Assembly: GCF_005780185.1 (NCBI RefSeq)
Contig: NZ_VBUI01000004.1
Span: 124,001-188,000 of the forward strand
DNA from: Halomonas urmiana
GTDB lineage: Bacteria; Pseudomonadota; Gammaproteobacteria; Pseudomonadales; Halomonadaceae
Length of the DNA stretch: 64,000 nt
Reading direction: 5' to 3'
Below are positions 17,994-26,321 of the stretch, one piece after another. Positions within the stretch are counted from its first letter, which is position 1. Each line of letters starts with the position of its first letter. The translations under genes and the position numbers were made by a program. The notes under the pieces were generated by a model that saw only the letters and a list, made by a program, of their open reading frames with translations, searched no databases and was not told where the DNA came from.

Positions 17994-18926
17994 ATGTGGT
18001 TCAAGCACTTGCATCTCTACCGCCTGCACGACGCCGCCGAGCTGGATGCCGCCAGCCTGGAAACCGCCCTCGGCGAGCAGGCCTTTCGCCCGCTGGGCGG
18101 CAGCGAGGCCCGCCGCCTGGGCTGGTCCGCGCCGGGCGGCCGCGCCGGCACGCAGCTGCTCCACGAGCTGCAGGGTCAGCGACTGCTGACCGCACTGCGC
18201 CAGGAGCGGATCCTGCCCGCCTCGGTGGTCCGCGAGGAGGTCGAGGAGCGCAGCGAGGCGATCGAGGCCAGCGAGGGCCGCAAGCTGCGTCGCCAGGAGA
18301 AGCTCGCCATCAAGGAGCAGGTCTACGAGGAGCTGCTGCCCCGCGCCTTCGTGCGCAGCCAGAAGGTCGACCTCTGGTGGGATAGCCGCCGGTCGCTGAT
18401 CGCCATCAATGCCAGCTCGCGGACCCGCGCCGAGGAGCTGCTCGACCTGCTGCGCGAGACCCTGGGCAGCCTCAAGGTGACACCGCTGGCCAGCCAGACG
18501 CTGCCCATGCGCGCCATGACCACCTGGCTCGGCGATCCGGGCTCGCGACCGGCCGACCTGGTGCTCGGCGACCAGGTAGAGCTGAAGGCCAAGGGTGACG
18601 ACGGCGTGCTGCGCGCCCGCCAGGTCGACCTGGACAGCGACGAGATCCAGCAACTGCTGGAGAGCGGCCGCCAGGCCAGCAAGCTGGCCCTGTCGATCGA
18701 GGGCCGGTTAAGCTTCGTGCTGCATGACGACCTGGCGATCAAGTCGCTGCGCTTCGACGATGCCCTCATCGACGAGGCCTCCCAGACCGACGACGGCGAT
18801 GATGCGCTGGTGCGGCTGGAGACCGACTTCATCCTGATGACGCAGGCGCTGGCCGAGAACATCGAGCGCCTGATCGAGTGGCTGGGTGGCGAGGCCGGCA
18901 GCGCCGGCGACGTCCCGAGCGCCTGA
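17994..18926 (+). CDS. rdgC: Recombination-associated protein RdgC
   Basis: RdgC forms a ring around DNA and modulates RecA-dependent recombination; it is needed in E. coli strains with replication defects. The 310-residue protein starts MWFKHLHLYRLHDAAELD. It contains FRPLGGSEARRLGWSAP, LPASVVREEVEERSEAIEASEGRKLRRQEKLAIKEQ and LPRAFVRSQKVDLWWD, all strongly conserved in RdgC. Its length fits the family (about 300). The open frame continues upstream through the intergenic region, but only the ATG at 17994 matches. A CATAAT at 17958-17963 could be a -10 box. The next gene starts 26 nt downstream. Confidence 0.95.
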   Translation: MWFKHLHLYRLHDAAELDAASLETALGEQAFRPLGGSEARRLGWSAPGGRAGTQLLHELQGQRLLTALRQERILPASVVREEVEERSEAIEASEGRKLRRQEKLAIKEQVYEELLPRAFVRSQKVDLWWDSRRSLIAINASSRTRAEELLDLLRETLGSLKVTPLASQTLPMRAMTTWLGDPGSRPADLVLGDQVELKAKGDDGVLRARQVDLDSDEIQQLLESGRQASKLALSIEGRLSFVLHDDLAIKSLRFDDALIDEASQTDDGDDALVRLETDFILMTQALAENIERLIEWLGGEAGSAGDVPSA

Positions 18927-18952
18927 TCGCCCACGACCACAGCCTGGAACAC

Positions 18953-20119
18953 ATGACCGAGACACAAGACACCCCCGCAGCCGATCCCTGGGCCGAGATT
19001 CGCCCCTACCAGGACGCCGAGGTGGCCGAGGTGCTCGAGCGCCTCGTCCATGACGGCGAACTGCTCGACGCCCTGACCCGCTATCGGCTGCCGCGCCTGG
19101 CCCGCGTCATGCCGAGGCTCTCGCGGATGCTGGCCAGCTTCGCCATCCGCCGCGAGACCCGCGGCGTGAGCAGCGTGCACGACTTCCAGATGCGCATCGC
19201 CAGCTACATGCAGCGCATGCTTAGGAACTCCACCGACGACTTCCGGGTGGAGGGGCTGGAGCGGCTGGACCCGAACACCGGGTATCTCTTCATCGGCAAC
19301 CATCGTGACATCTCGATGGATCCCGCCTTCGTGAACTATGCGCTCTATCTCGCCGGGCGAGACACCGTGCGCATCGCCATCGGCGACAACCTACTCAAGA
19401 AGCCCTACGTCAACGACCTGATGCGGCTCAACAAGAGCTTCATCGTGCCGCGCAGTGCCCGCGGCAAGCGCGCCATGCTGGCCGCCTACCAGAAGCTCTC
19501 CGCCTATATCCGCCACTCCATCCTCGAGGACAACCACTCGATCTGGATGGCCCAGCGCGAGGGGCGCGCCAAGGACGGCATCGACCACACCGATCCGGCG
19601 ATCATCAAGATGCTGACCATGGCGCGGCGTGGCGAGGATCGCCAGGCCGGCATCGGCGAAGCCGTCGCCGAACTGCGCCTGGTGCCCGTATCGATCAGCT
19701 ACGAGTACGATCCCTGCGACCTGCAGAAGGCTCGCGAGCTGCAGGCCCTCGAGGACAGCGGCAACTACGAGAAGAGCGAGTTCGAGGACATCAGCTCCAT
19801 CGTCGCCGGCATTACCGGCCACAAGGGCCGCGTGCAGCTCACCTTCGGCACGCCGCTCTGTGCCGATCTCGCGACCCCCGAGGAGGTGGCCGCCGAGGTC
19901 GACCGCCAGGTGCTCGCCGGCTACCACCTCTTCCCTAGCCACTATCTGGCCCTGGAAATGCTGGGCGTGGCGCCGGAGCTGCTCGAGATGAGCGAGGTCA
20001 GCGATGCCGACCGTGCGCGCTTCCAGGCGCGACTACAGACGGTGCCCGACGATCTGCGTCACTGGTGGCTGACTCAGTACGCCAATCCGGTGCTCAACAA
20101 GGCCGGACGCTGCCCGTGA
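18953..20119 (+). CDS. PlsC-like glycerolipid acyltransferase
   Basis: The 388-residue protein belongs to the 1-acyl-glycerol-3-phosphate acyltransferase-like group, which acylates lysophosphatidate or related lipids at the membrane. The acyltransferase core is visible at LFIGNHRDISMDPAFVNYAL. A second block is KSFIVPRSARGKRAMLAAY, and a third is IWMAQREGRAKDG (the EGTRS-like block). The His-to-Asp spacing in NHRDISMD is one residue longer than the classical HX4D, which is why I do not assign plsC. It has no clear membrane anchor. The start at 18953 is chosen because the upstream extension is Arg-rich shadow sequence inside the rdgC end. The CDF transporter gene follows 10 nt later. Confidence 0.72.
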   Translation: MTETQDTPAADPWAEIRPYQDAEVAEVLERLVHDGELLDALTRYRLPRLARVMPRLSRMLASFAIRRETRGVSSVHDFQMRIASYMQRMLRNSTDDFRVEGLERLDPNTGYLFIGNHRDISMDPAFVNYALYLAGRDTVRIAIGDNLLKKPYVNDLMRLNKSFIVPRSARGKRAMLAAYQKLSAYIRHSILEDNHSIWMAQREGRAKDGIDHTDPAIIKMLTMARRGEDRQAGIGEAVAELRLVPVSISYEYDPCDLQKARELQALEDSGNYEKSEFEDISSIVAGITGHKGRVQLTFGTPLCADLATPEEVAAEVDRQVLAGYHLFPSHYLALEMLGVAPELLEMSEVSDADRARFQARLQTVPDDLRHWWLTQYANPVLNKAGRCP

Positions 20120-20129
20120 GACGCACGGC

Positions 20130-21338
20130 ATGAGGGACGAGTCATCGGACGCGAATGAACCGCCGCTGCACGGGCGCGGCGGTGCGTCGAAGCGCGCCGC
20201 CCAGACCCGCGAGGCCCATCGTGTCACGCTGATCGGCGCCGTCATCGACTTCGCCGTCGGTGTGGCCAAGATGGTCGCCGGTTTCATGGTGGGCTCGGCG
20301 GCGCTGGTGGCCGATGGCATCCACTCCTTCTCGGACATCCTGACCGACCTCTTCGTGGTCGCTGCCACGCATTTCGGCCGCCAGGAGCCCGACAGCGACC
20401 ACCCCTACGGCCACGGCCGCATCGAGACCCTGGCGACGCTGTGGCTCGGCAGCGTGCTGATCTTCGTCGCTGGCGGCATCGCCTGGGCGAGCATCGGCCG
20501 CCTCCTCGAGGGCGAGCCGATCCCCGCCCCGGGGATCGGGGCCATCGGCATCGCCGGGGTCGCCCTGCTCGCCAAGGAGTGGATCTTCCGCTACACCCTA
20601 CGGGTGGCCCGGCGCGTTAATTCGCGGCTGCTCGAGGCCAATGCCTGGCACTCACGCTCCGACGCGCTCTCCACCGTGGTGGTGCTGGTCGGCCTGGTGG
20701 CGGCCCAGGTCGGCGTAGGCTGGATGGATGCCCTCGCCGCCATCGTGGTGGGCATCATGGTTGGCCAGGTCGGCGGGCGCCTGCTGTGGGAGTCCAGCCA
20801 GGAACTCATCGACACGGCGCTGCCCCTCGACCAGCGCGATCGCATGCGGGACATCGCCGAGCGCGTCCCCCACGTCAACGGGGTGCATGATCTGCGGACC
20901 CGCAAGCTGGGCAGCGACGTGGTCCTCGACCTGCACATCGTGGTGCCACCGCGGGTCACGGTGTCCGAGGCGCACGAGATCGGCAACGAGGTGAGTCGCC
21001 GACTGCGCGAGGCCTTCCCGGAGCTCGCCGACGTGACCTTCCATATCGACCCTGAGGACGATTCAGGCGAACTGGAGCACAGCCTGCGCCCCGGCCCCCC
21101 CCTACGCAGCGACGTGGTGGAGATACTCGATGGCGCCTGGCACGGGCTGCCCATCTGGCATGCCCGTGTCGATCTGGATCTCCACTACCTGGACAATCAG
21201 GTCGACGTCTCGCTCTACGTCGACGCCCTGCCGCCGGGGCAGGATCTCGACGCGGCGGCGAATGCGCTGCGCCAGGCCGCGAGCCGGCTCGACTGGGTCG
21301 GGCGCCTGCGGATCTGGCTCGGGCCCGGCAAGGGGTAG
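20130..21338 (+). CDS. Cation diffusion facilitator family metal transporter
   Basis: CDF proteins export divalent metals (Zn, Fe, Co, Mn) in exchange for protons across the inner membrane. The 402-residue protein has about six membrane segments in residues 25-215. Metal-site motifs lie in helix II (VADGIHSFSDILTDL) and helix V (NAWHSRSDALSTVVVLVG), and the His-rich loop is DHPYGHGRIETLATLW. The C-terminal cytoplasmic dimerisation domain (RVPHVNGVHDLRTRKLGSDVVLDLHIVV) is followed by roughly 90 further residues (LDLHYLDNQVDVSLYVD), making it longer than the usual 300-residue CDF. The HxxxD helix sites suggest zinc or iron, but metal choice is uncertain. The start is the ATG 10 nt after the acyltransferase gene. 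Confidence 0.88.
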   Translation: MRDESSDANEPPLHGRGGASKRAAQTREAHRVTLIGAVIDFAVGVAKMVAGFMVGSAALVADGIHSFSDILTDLFVVAATHFGRQEPDSDHPYGHGRIETLATLWLGSVLIFVAGGIAWASIGRLLEGEPIPAPGIGAIGIAGVALLAKEWIFRYTLRVARRVNSRLLEANAWHSRSDALSTVVVLVGLVAAQVGVGWMDALAAIVVGIMVGQVGGRLLWESSQELIDTALPLDQRDRMRDIAERVPHVNGVHDLRTRKLGSDVVLDLHIVVPPRVTVSEAHEIGNEVSRRLREAFPELADVTFHIDPEDDSGELEHSLRPGPPLRSDVVEILDGAWHGLPIWHARVDLDLHYLDNQVDVSLYVDALPPGQDLDAAANALRQAASRLDWVGRLRIWLGPGKG

Positions 21339-21413
21339 GCCTGGCGCTTCCCCCACTCGCATTAGATGCCTGCTCCCCCTAGACTTGAGCAAGTGCTCAT
21401 TCTGGCCACTCCC

Positions 21414-22130
21414 ATGTCTCCCCCGCCATACCGGACACTCGACTCGCCCGGGCGTCGCCGTTTTGTGGCGGGGCTTGGCGGCCTGTGGCTGCTCGCCGGG
21501 CTGGGGCTTGGGCCGTCGCCGGCCTCGGCCAGGCTCTCACCGCAACGGCTGCGCCGCACCATGCAGGCCGAGTACGGGGCGCCGGGCATCACGGCCCTCG
21601 AGGCGTGGTTCGCGCTGCTCGACCGGCTGCGCCCGGCCGACCTGGAGACGCAGCTACGCGAGGTCAACGACTTCTTCAACCGGCGTGTTCGCTGGCTCGA
21701 CGATATCGACATCTGGGGCCAGGAAGACTTCTGGGCCACGCCACTGGAGACCCTGGGACGCGGCCAGGGTGACTGCGAAGACTTCACCATCGCCAAGTAC
21801 GTCACCCTCAAGGAGTTGGATGTTGCGGAGGACGAGCTGCGCCTGATCTACGTGCGCGCGCGCATCGGCCGCAGCAGCATCACCCAGGCGCACATGGTGC
21901 TGGGCTACTACGAGACGCCCGCGACGGACCCGTTGGTGCTGGACAATCTGGTGCCCTCGATTACCCGCGGCTCGCAGCGCACCGATCTCGATCCGCTGTT
22001 CAGCTTCAACGGCCGTGGCCTGTGGGCCGTCGGCTCGTCGCAGTCCCGCGCCGATCCGGTCGCCCGATTGTCGCGTTGGCGACGCGTGATCGATCGCATG
22101 CAGCAGCAGGGATTCATTCAAGGGGAGTAG
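21414..22130 (+). CDS. lapG: Periplasmic cysteine protease LapG (adhesin release)
   Basis: LapG is a bacterial transglutaminase-like cysteine protease that cuts the N-terminus of giant LapA-type adhesins and so releases biofilm cells. The catalytic triad is readable as Cys in GQGDCEDFTIAKY, His in TQAHMVLGYY and Asp in LDNL. The N-terminus has an export signal (about residues 1-40) ending in an A-x-A site, with GRRRFVAGL, which looks like a twin-arginine motif. The frame is open to an ATG at 21366; neither start has a clear ribosome-binding site. I chose 21414 for a normal signal-peptide length (238 residues). lapD begins 3 nt downstream. The adhesin and its LapBCE transporter are not in this window. 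Confidence 0.88.
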   Translation: MSPPPYRTLDSPGRRRFVAGLGGLWLLAGLGLGPSPASARLSPQRLRRTMQAEYGAPGITALEAWFALLDRLRPADLETQLREVNDFFNRRVRWLDDIDIWGQEDFWATPLETLGRGQGDCEDFTIAKYVTLKELDVAEDELRLIYVRARIGRSSITQAHMVLGYYETPATDPLVLDNLVPSITRGSQRTDLDPLFSFNGRGLWAVGSSQSRADPVARLSRWRRVIDRMQQQGFIQGE

Positions 22131-22133
22131 GAC

Positions 22134-24050
22134 ATGTCACTCATCAAGCAGCTCTGGCTGATCGTCGTGGTACTGCTGCTGCTCGCCGTCGGGGGCAGCC
22201 TGTTCATTGGAGTCACCGCCAGCCGGGCCTACATCGAGCAGGAAGTGCTGATCAAGAACGCCGACACCGCCAGCGCCCTGGCATTGACGATGAGCCAGAT
22301 GCCCAAGGACCCCGTTACCCTGGAGCTGCTGGTCTCGGCCCAGTTCGACACCGGACACTACCGACGGGTGGAGCTGCGCTCCCCAGAGGGCGAGATCATC
22401 GAGCAGCGCATCGGAGCAGACGCCATCCGGGACGTGCCGGCCTGGTTCGTGGACCTGGTGCATATCGAGGTCCCGCCCGGCCACGCCGTGGTCCAGGACG
22501 GCTGGCGACAGTTCGGCACCCTGGTGCTGGAAAGCCAGAACAGCTTCGCCTACCGATCACTGTGGCAGAGCACCCTGAACCTGGTGGGCTGGTTCGGCCT
22601 CGCTGCGGTGATCAGCCTGCTGCTCGCCTGGTGGATCGTGCGCCAGATTCGCCGCCCGCTGGGCGCCGTGGTCGAGCAGGCCCAGCACATCGGTGAGCGA
22701 CGCTTCACTACCGTTCCCGCTCCGCGTACGCGTGAGCTGCGTGAGGTGGTGGAGGCCATGAACCACCTCTCCGGCGCGGTACACAACATGCTCAGCGAGG
22801 AGAGCCAGCAGCTCGACCGGCTGCGACAGCAGCTGCAGCACGACCCGGTAACCGGCGTGTTGGAGCGCGAGGCCTTTATCTCCCAGCTGCAGATCCACCT
22901 GGACAGCCAGGATGCGCGGGCCAGCGGCGCCCTGGCACTCGTGCGCCTGGCCCACCTGGCCGGGATCAACGAGCGGCTAGGGCGCACCGAGACCGATGCC
23001 CTCCTCCATGAGGTGGCCCATGGCCTGGAGCAGTTCGCCATGGCTTACGGCGGAGGCATCGTGGGCCGGCTCAATGGCAGCGACTTCGTCATGCTGATAC
23101 CCGGAAAAATCGACCTGGAACAGCTGCGCCACGATCTCGACAGGCGCCTCGCCGCGATGCGTAAACACGGCCGGACCCCGGTGGGCCTGCCCGGCGCACT
23201 GATCGACTATGCCCAGGGCGATCAGCGCGGCATGCTGCTGGCGAGCCTCGACGGTACTCTATCGGCGGCCGAGGCGCGCAGCGACGAGGGGCTGATGATC
23301 GCCGAGGGCCCACAGCGGCGTAGCCTCTTCACCAGCCACGACGAATGGCGCCGCGCCCTGCAGGTCGCCATGGCCAAGGGCGTCTATCTGGCCCACTATC
23401 CGGTACTGGACACGACGGGCGAGCTCCTGCACTTCGAGTGCCCCTCGCGCCTGCGCCTCGCCAGCGAATGGCAACCCGCCGGCGTCTTCATGCCGTGGAT
23501 CTCGCGCCTGGGGCTCGATAGCCAGCTCGACCTGGCGGTGATCGATGAGGCCATTCGCGACATCACTCAGCGCGGCAGGCCACTGGGCATCAACCTGTCG
23601 GCGGCGTCGATCCAGGACGTTCACTTCGTCATGGAGCTGCAGTCCCGACTCAAGGCGCGCCCCGACGTCGCCGATCTCCTGTGGCTGGAGCTTCCCGAAG
23701 CCATGGCCATCCATGACCTGACGAGCTTTCGCAGCCTGTGCCACGCCCTGCAGCCGCTGGGCTGCCGGATCGGCCTGGAGCACGTGGGCGCCTCCTTCAC
23801 CCGGATCGCCGACCTGCAGGACCTGGGGCTCGCCTACCTCAAGCTCGACCGGACCCTGGTCAGGGGCATCGATCGGGTCGCCGAGCAGCAGACCATCCTG
23901 CGCGGCATGGCCACGCTCTGCCATTCGCTGGGCATCCTGGCCATCGGCGAGGGCGTCGAGCACCGGGAAGAGGCTCGCGTGCTCTTCGAGCTGGGCCTGG
24001 ATGGCGCCACCGGGCCGGGCATTCGCCAGCACAAAAAGCCGGCGGACTGA
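22134..24050 (+). CDS. lapD: c-di-GMP receptor LapD (degenerate GGDEF-EAL)
   Basis: LapD is an inner-membrane receptor that, when bound to c-di-GMP, sequesters LapG in the periplasm and so keeps adhesins on the surface. The 638-residue protein has membrane segment 1 (residues 6-27), a periplasmic LapD/MoxY domain (about 28-145) and membrane segment 2 (about 148-170, LVGWFGLAAVISLLLAWWIV). HAMP, GGDEF and EAL domains follow. The GGDEF site reads NGSDF and the EAL site reads ECP (LLHFECPSRLR), so both enzymatic sites are degenerate, as expected of a receptor. An AGGGGAGTAGG ribosome-binding region precedes the ATG. It is co-directional with and 3 nt from lapG, the standard pair. Confidence 0.9.
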   Translation: MSLIKQLWLIVVVLLLLAVGGSLFIGVTASRAYIEQEVLIKNADTASALALTMSQMPKDPVTLELLVSAQFDTGHYRRVELRSPEGEIIEQRIGADAIRDVPAWFVDLVHIEVPPGHAVVQDGWRQFGTLVLESQNSFAYRSLWQSTLNLVGWFGLAAVISLLLAWWIVRQIRRPLGAVVEQAQHIGERRFTTVPAPRTRELREVVEAMNHLSGAVHNMLSEESQQLDRLRQQLQHDPVTGVLEREAFISQLQIHLDSQDARASGALALVRLAHLAGINERLGRTETDALLHEVAHGLEQFAMAYGGGIVGRLNGSDFVMLIPGKIDLEQLRHDLDRRLAAMRKHGRTPVGLPGALIDYAQGDQRGMLLASLDGTLSAAEARSDEGLMIAEGPQRRSLFTSHDEWRRALQVAMAKGVYLAHYPVLDTTGELLHFECPSRLRLASEWQPAGVFMPWISRLGLDSQLDLAVIDEAIRDITQRGRPLGINLSAASIQDVHFVMELQSRLKARPDVADLLWLELPEAMAIHDLTSFRSLCHALQPLGCRIGLEHVGASFTRIADLQDLGLAYLKLDRTLVRGIDRVAEQQTILRGMATLCHSLGILAIGEGVEHREEARVLFELGLDGATGPGIRQHKKPAD

Positions 24051-24059
24051 CCATGACAA

Positions 24060-24087
24060 GGGCCGGCATCTGCGAGGATGCTGGCCC
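24060..24087 (+). terminator. Strong hairpin after lapD (no T-tract)
   Basis: GGGCCGGCATC and GATGCTGGCCC pair with one G-T wobble around a 6-nt loop, 10 nt past the lapD stop codon. There is no T-run, so it may be a weak terminator or an mRNA 3'-end stabiliser. Confidence 0.45.
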
Positions 24088-24226
24088 CCGTAACCCCGGG
24101 CATGACACGCGCAGCTCGACGATAGAGTTCGAGCGCGAGCCCAGGCGGTCCCGCGGCACGGAGGCCGGCAAACGTGGTATCGTCTGCCCGTCCCCGAAAC
24201 GGCGTGGTTATACCAAGGAGAACGTC

Positions 24227-24508
24227 ATGGCCTCATCGGAAATCCAGAAGACCCGCGTGATCAACGAACTGCGGGGCTTCATCAAGAAACTTCTGCAGGA
24301 TCCGAAGATTCTCGAGCAGTCACTGGACATTACCCGGCGCCAGCTCACCGAGCCGGGCGACGGCGACGTGATGGCACGGATCGCCAACGAGATCTCCGAG
24401 ACGACCAGCGTGCACATCCCCGAGGATCCCACCGAACACTCGGAAGCCGACCGGCTGTTCCTGGAACTCCTCAAGGAAGTCGCCAGGGAGGAGCAGGCGC
24501 TCTACTGA
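24227..24508 (+). CDS. Small conserved-looking protein of unknown function
   Basis: I do not recognise this 93-residue acidic, helical protein. It begins MASSEIQKTRVINELRGFIKKLLQDPKILEQ and ends in EADRLFLELLKEVAREEQALY. There is no signal peptide, membrane segment or cysteine. The frame is open far upstream through the lapD end, but the ATG at 24227 has a near-perfect AAGGAG 8 nt before it, and the upstream translation is Arg/Gly shadow sequence. It lies between two hairpins, so it appears to be its own unit between lapD and thiI. No function can be assigned. Confidence 0.75.
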   Translation: MASSEIQKTRVINELRGFIKKLLQDPKILEQSLDITRRQLTEPGDGDVMARIANEISETTSVHIPEDPTEHSEADRLFLELLKEVAREEQALY

Positions 24509-24538
24509 GCCCTGTTGCCCGACGGTGCCTTCGTGACC

Positions 24539-24562
24539 GCGCCCGGCCCCTGTGCCGGGCGC
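24539..24562 (+). terminator. GC hairpin between the 93-residue protein gene and thiI
   Basis: GCGCCCGGC and GCCGGGCGC form a perfect 9-bp stem around a 6-nt loop, about 30 nt past the preceding stop codon. No T-run follows, so termination is uncertain. A TAGAAT that could be a -10 box for thiI lies at 24618-24623. Confidence 0.4.
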
Positions 24563-24655
24563 GATCGTCAGCCCCCTCTGATCCGAGACGCGCCGTGCGG
24601 GCGGGCCACGTCATTGGTAGAATGCCGGCCACATCGTCACTGCTGCTTCCTTCGA

Positions 24656-26149
24656 ATGACCTATCTGCTCAAGCTCCACCCCGAAATCACCATCAAGTCC
24701 CGCTCCGTTCGTCAACACATGACCCGCTGCCTCGCCAGCAACGTGCGCAACACCTTGCGCCTGCTGGAATCCGGCGTGCGCGTCAAGGCAAGCTGGGACG
24801 TCCTGCGCGTCAGCTTGCCGGAGACGCTGCCTGCCGAGCGCGAACGGGAGATGGAAGAGAGCCTGACGCGCATCCCCGGGATCCACGAGGTGCTGGCGAC
24901 GCAAGAGGTCTCCTGCGGCTCACTCGACGAGGCCGCCGAATGGATCGTGCCCCACTGGACGCCGGCGATCGCCGGGCGCCGGTTCCGCGTCCGCGCCAAG
25001 CGGCGCGGCGAGCACGCCTTCTCGTCGGTGGATCTGGAACGCCATCTCGGTAGCGCCCTGCTGGCCGCCGAACCCTCGGCGCGGGTCGACCTGAAGCATC
25101 CCGAGGTGGTGGTGTCGGTGGAGCTGACCGGCCAGCGACTGCAGCTGATCCGCTCGCGCCGCCCCGGCCTCGGTGGCTACCCACTGGGCGTGCAGGGCGA
25201 AGCCCTGGCGCTGGTCTCGGGAGGCTTCGACTCGCCCGTGGCCGCCTGGCGCATGCTGCGCCGCGGCATCAAGACGCACTATCTGTTCTTCAATCTGGGC
25301 GGGCCGGCCCACGAGGCGGGCGTCAAGGAGGTGACTCATCACCTCTGGCAACGCTACAGCGCCTCGCACAACGTTGACTTCACCTCGGTGCCCTTCGAGG
25401 GTGTGGTCGCCGAAATCCTGCGCAGCATTCCCGATGGCCTGATGGGCGTGGTGCTCAAGCGCATGATGGTGCGCGTGGCCAGCCGCGTCGCGGCCCGTGC
25501 GAACATCCCGATGCTGGTCACCGGGGACGCCATCGCCCAGGTGTCGAGCCAGACGCTCACCAACCTGGCGTTGATCGACGCGGCCAGCGAACGGCCGATC
25601 CTGCGTCCGCTGGTCACCGAGGACAAGCAGGAGATCATCGACACGGCCCGCCGCATCGATACCGCCCGCTTCGCCGAGCAGATGCCGGAGTACTGCGGGG
25701 TCATCTCGCGGCGTCCCCACACCCGCGCGCCCGCCGACAAGGTGCAGGCCGCCGAGGCCGGCTTCGACTTCTCGGTGCTGGAGGCCGCCGTCGATGCCGC
25801 CACCGTGATCCGAGCCAATCGACTGGGGGAGAAGCCGCGCGAACCCGGCGAGGTGACCGTCGTCGACGGGCCGGCGCGACTCGCCGAAATGCCGGCGGTC
25901 AGCGTGATCGATATCCGCCGTCCCGACGAGTGCGAGGAAGCACCGCTGGCACTTCCCGACGTCCCCTGCCTGGAGATCCCCTTCTACGAGCTTCAGGACC
26001 AGGCACAGCACCTGCCCGCCGATCGCGACTACCTGCTCTACTGTGATCAGGGCGTGATGAGTCGCATGCAGGCGCTGCATCTCGCCGACCGAGGGCTCAA
26101 TCACTTCGGGGTCTATCGCCGCGATGACGCGACCCGCACTCGCTTGTAG
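24656..26149 (+). CDS. thiI: tRNA 4-thiouridine synthase / thiamine sulfur carrier ThiI
   Basis: ThiI adenylates U8 of tRNA and transfers sulfur to form s4U; in many bacteria it also sulfurates ThiS for thiazole synthesis. The 497-residue protein has a ferredoxin-like/THUMP region (about 1-165). The PP-loop ATPase follows (SGGFDSPVAAWRMLRRG near residue 185, then EYCGVISRRPHT), and the C-terminus is a rhodanese domain with the persulfide cysteine in LLYCDQGVMSRMQAL. That long, E. coli-type architecture supports both roles. The open frame runs upstream, but the ATG at 24656 gives MTYLLKLHPEITIKSRSVR, the exact family start. A GGGCGA-CTG-TCGCCC hairpin overlaps the stop codon. Confidence 0.95.
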   Translation: MTYLLKLHPEITIKSRSVRQHMTRCLASNVRNTLRLLESGVRVKASWDVLRVSLPETLPAEREREMEESLTRIPGIHEVLATQEVSCGSLDEAAEWIVPHWTPAIAGRRFRVRAKRRGEHAFSSVDLERHLGSALLAAEPSARVDLKHPEVVVSVELTGQRLQLIRSRRPGLGGYPLGVQGEALALVSGGFDSPVAAWRMLRRGIKTHYLFFNLGGPAHEAGVKEVTHHLWQRYSASHNVDFTSVPFEGVVAEILRSIPDGLMGVVLKRMMVRVASRVAARANIPMLVTGDAIAQVSSQTLTNLALIDAASERPILRPLVTEDKQEIIDTARRIDTARFAEQMPEYCGVISRRPHTRAPADKVQAAEAGFDFSVLEAAVDAATVIRANRLGEKPREPGEVTVVDGPARLAEMPAVSVIDIRRPDECEEAPLALPDVPCLEIPFYELQDQAQHLPADRDYLLYCDQGVMSRMQALHLADRGLNHFGVYRRDDATRTRL

Positions 26150-26178
26150 GGCGACTGTCGCCCACGCAATGCCTCGCC

Positions 26179-26204
26179 CAGTGCACGTGGCATGACGCGC
26201 ACTG
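26179..26204. repeat. Inverted repeat upstream of the injection-system operon
   Basis: CAGTGCACG and CGCGCACTG form 9-bp arms with one mismatch around 8 nt, 118-143 nt upstream of the sheath gene. It could be an operator for the cluster or just a hairpin. No convincing sigma-70 or sigma-54 promoter was found in 26150-26321. Confidence 0.3.
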
Positions 26205-26321
26205 CTTGACTACGTTGAATGATGTACTGCCTCAAGACCGAGTTCGATACCGTCTGCGCATAACGGCGCCGGGAATGACTGGAAGACAGCGCCGTGCACT
26301 TCCTTGACGAGGAGTCGTGCC

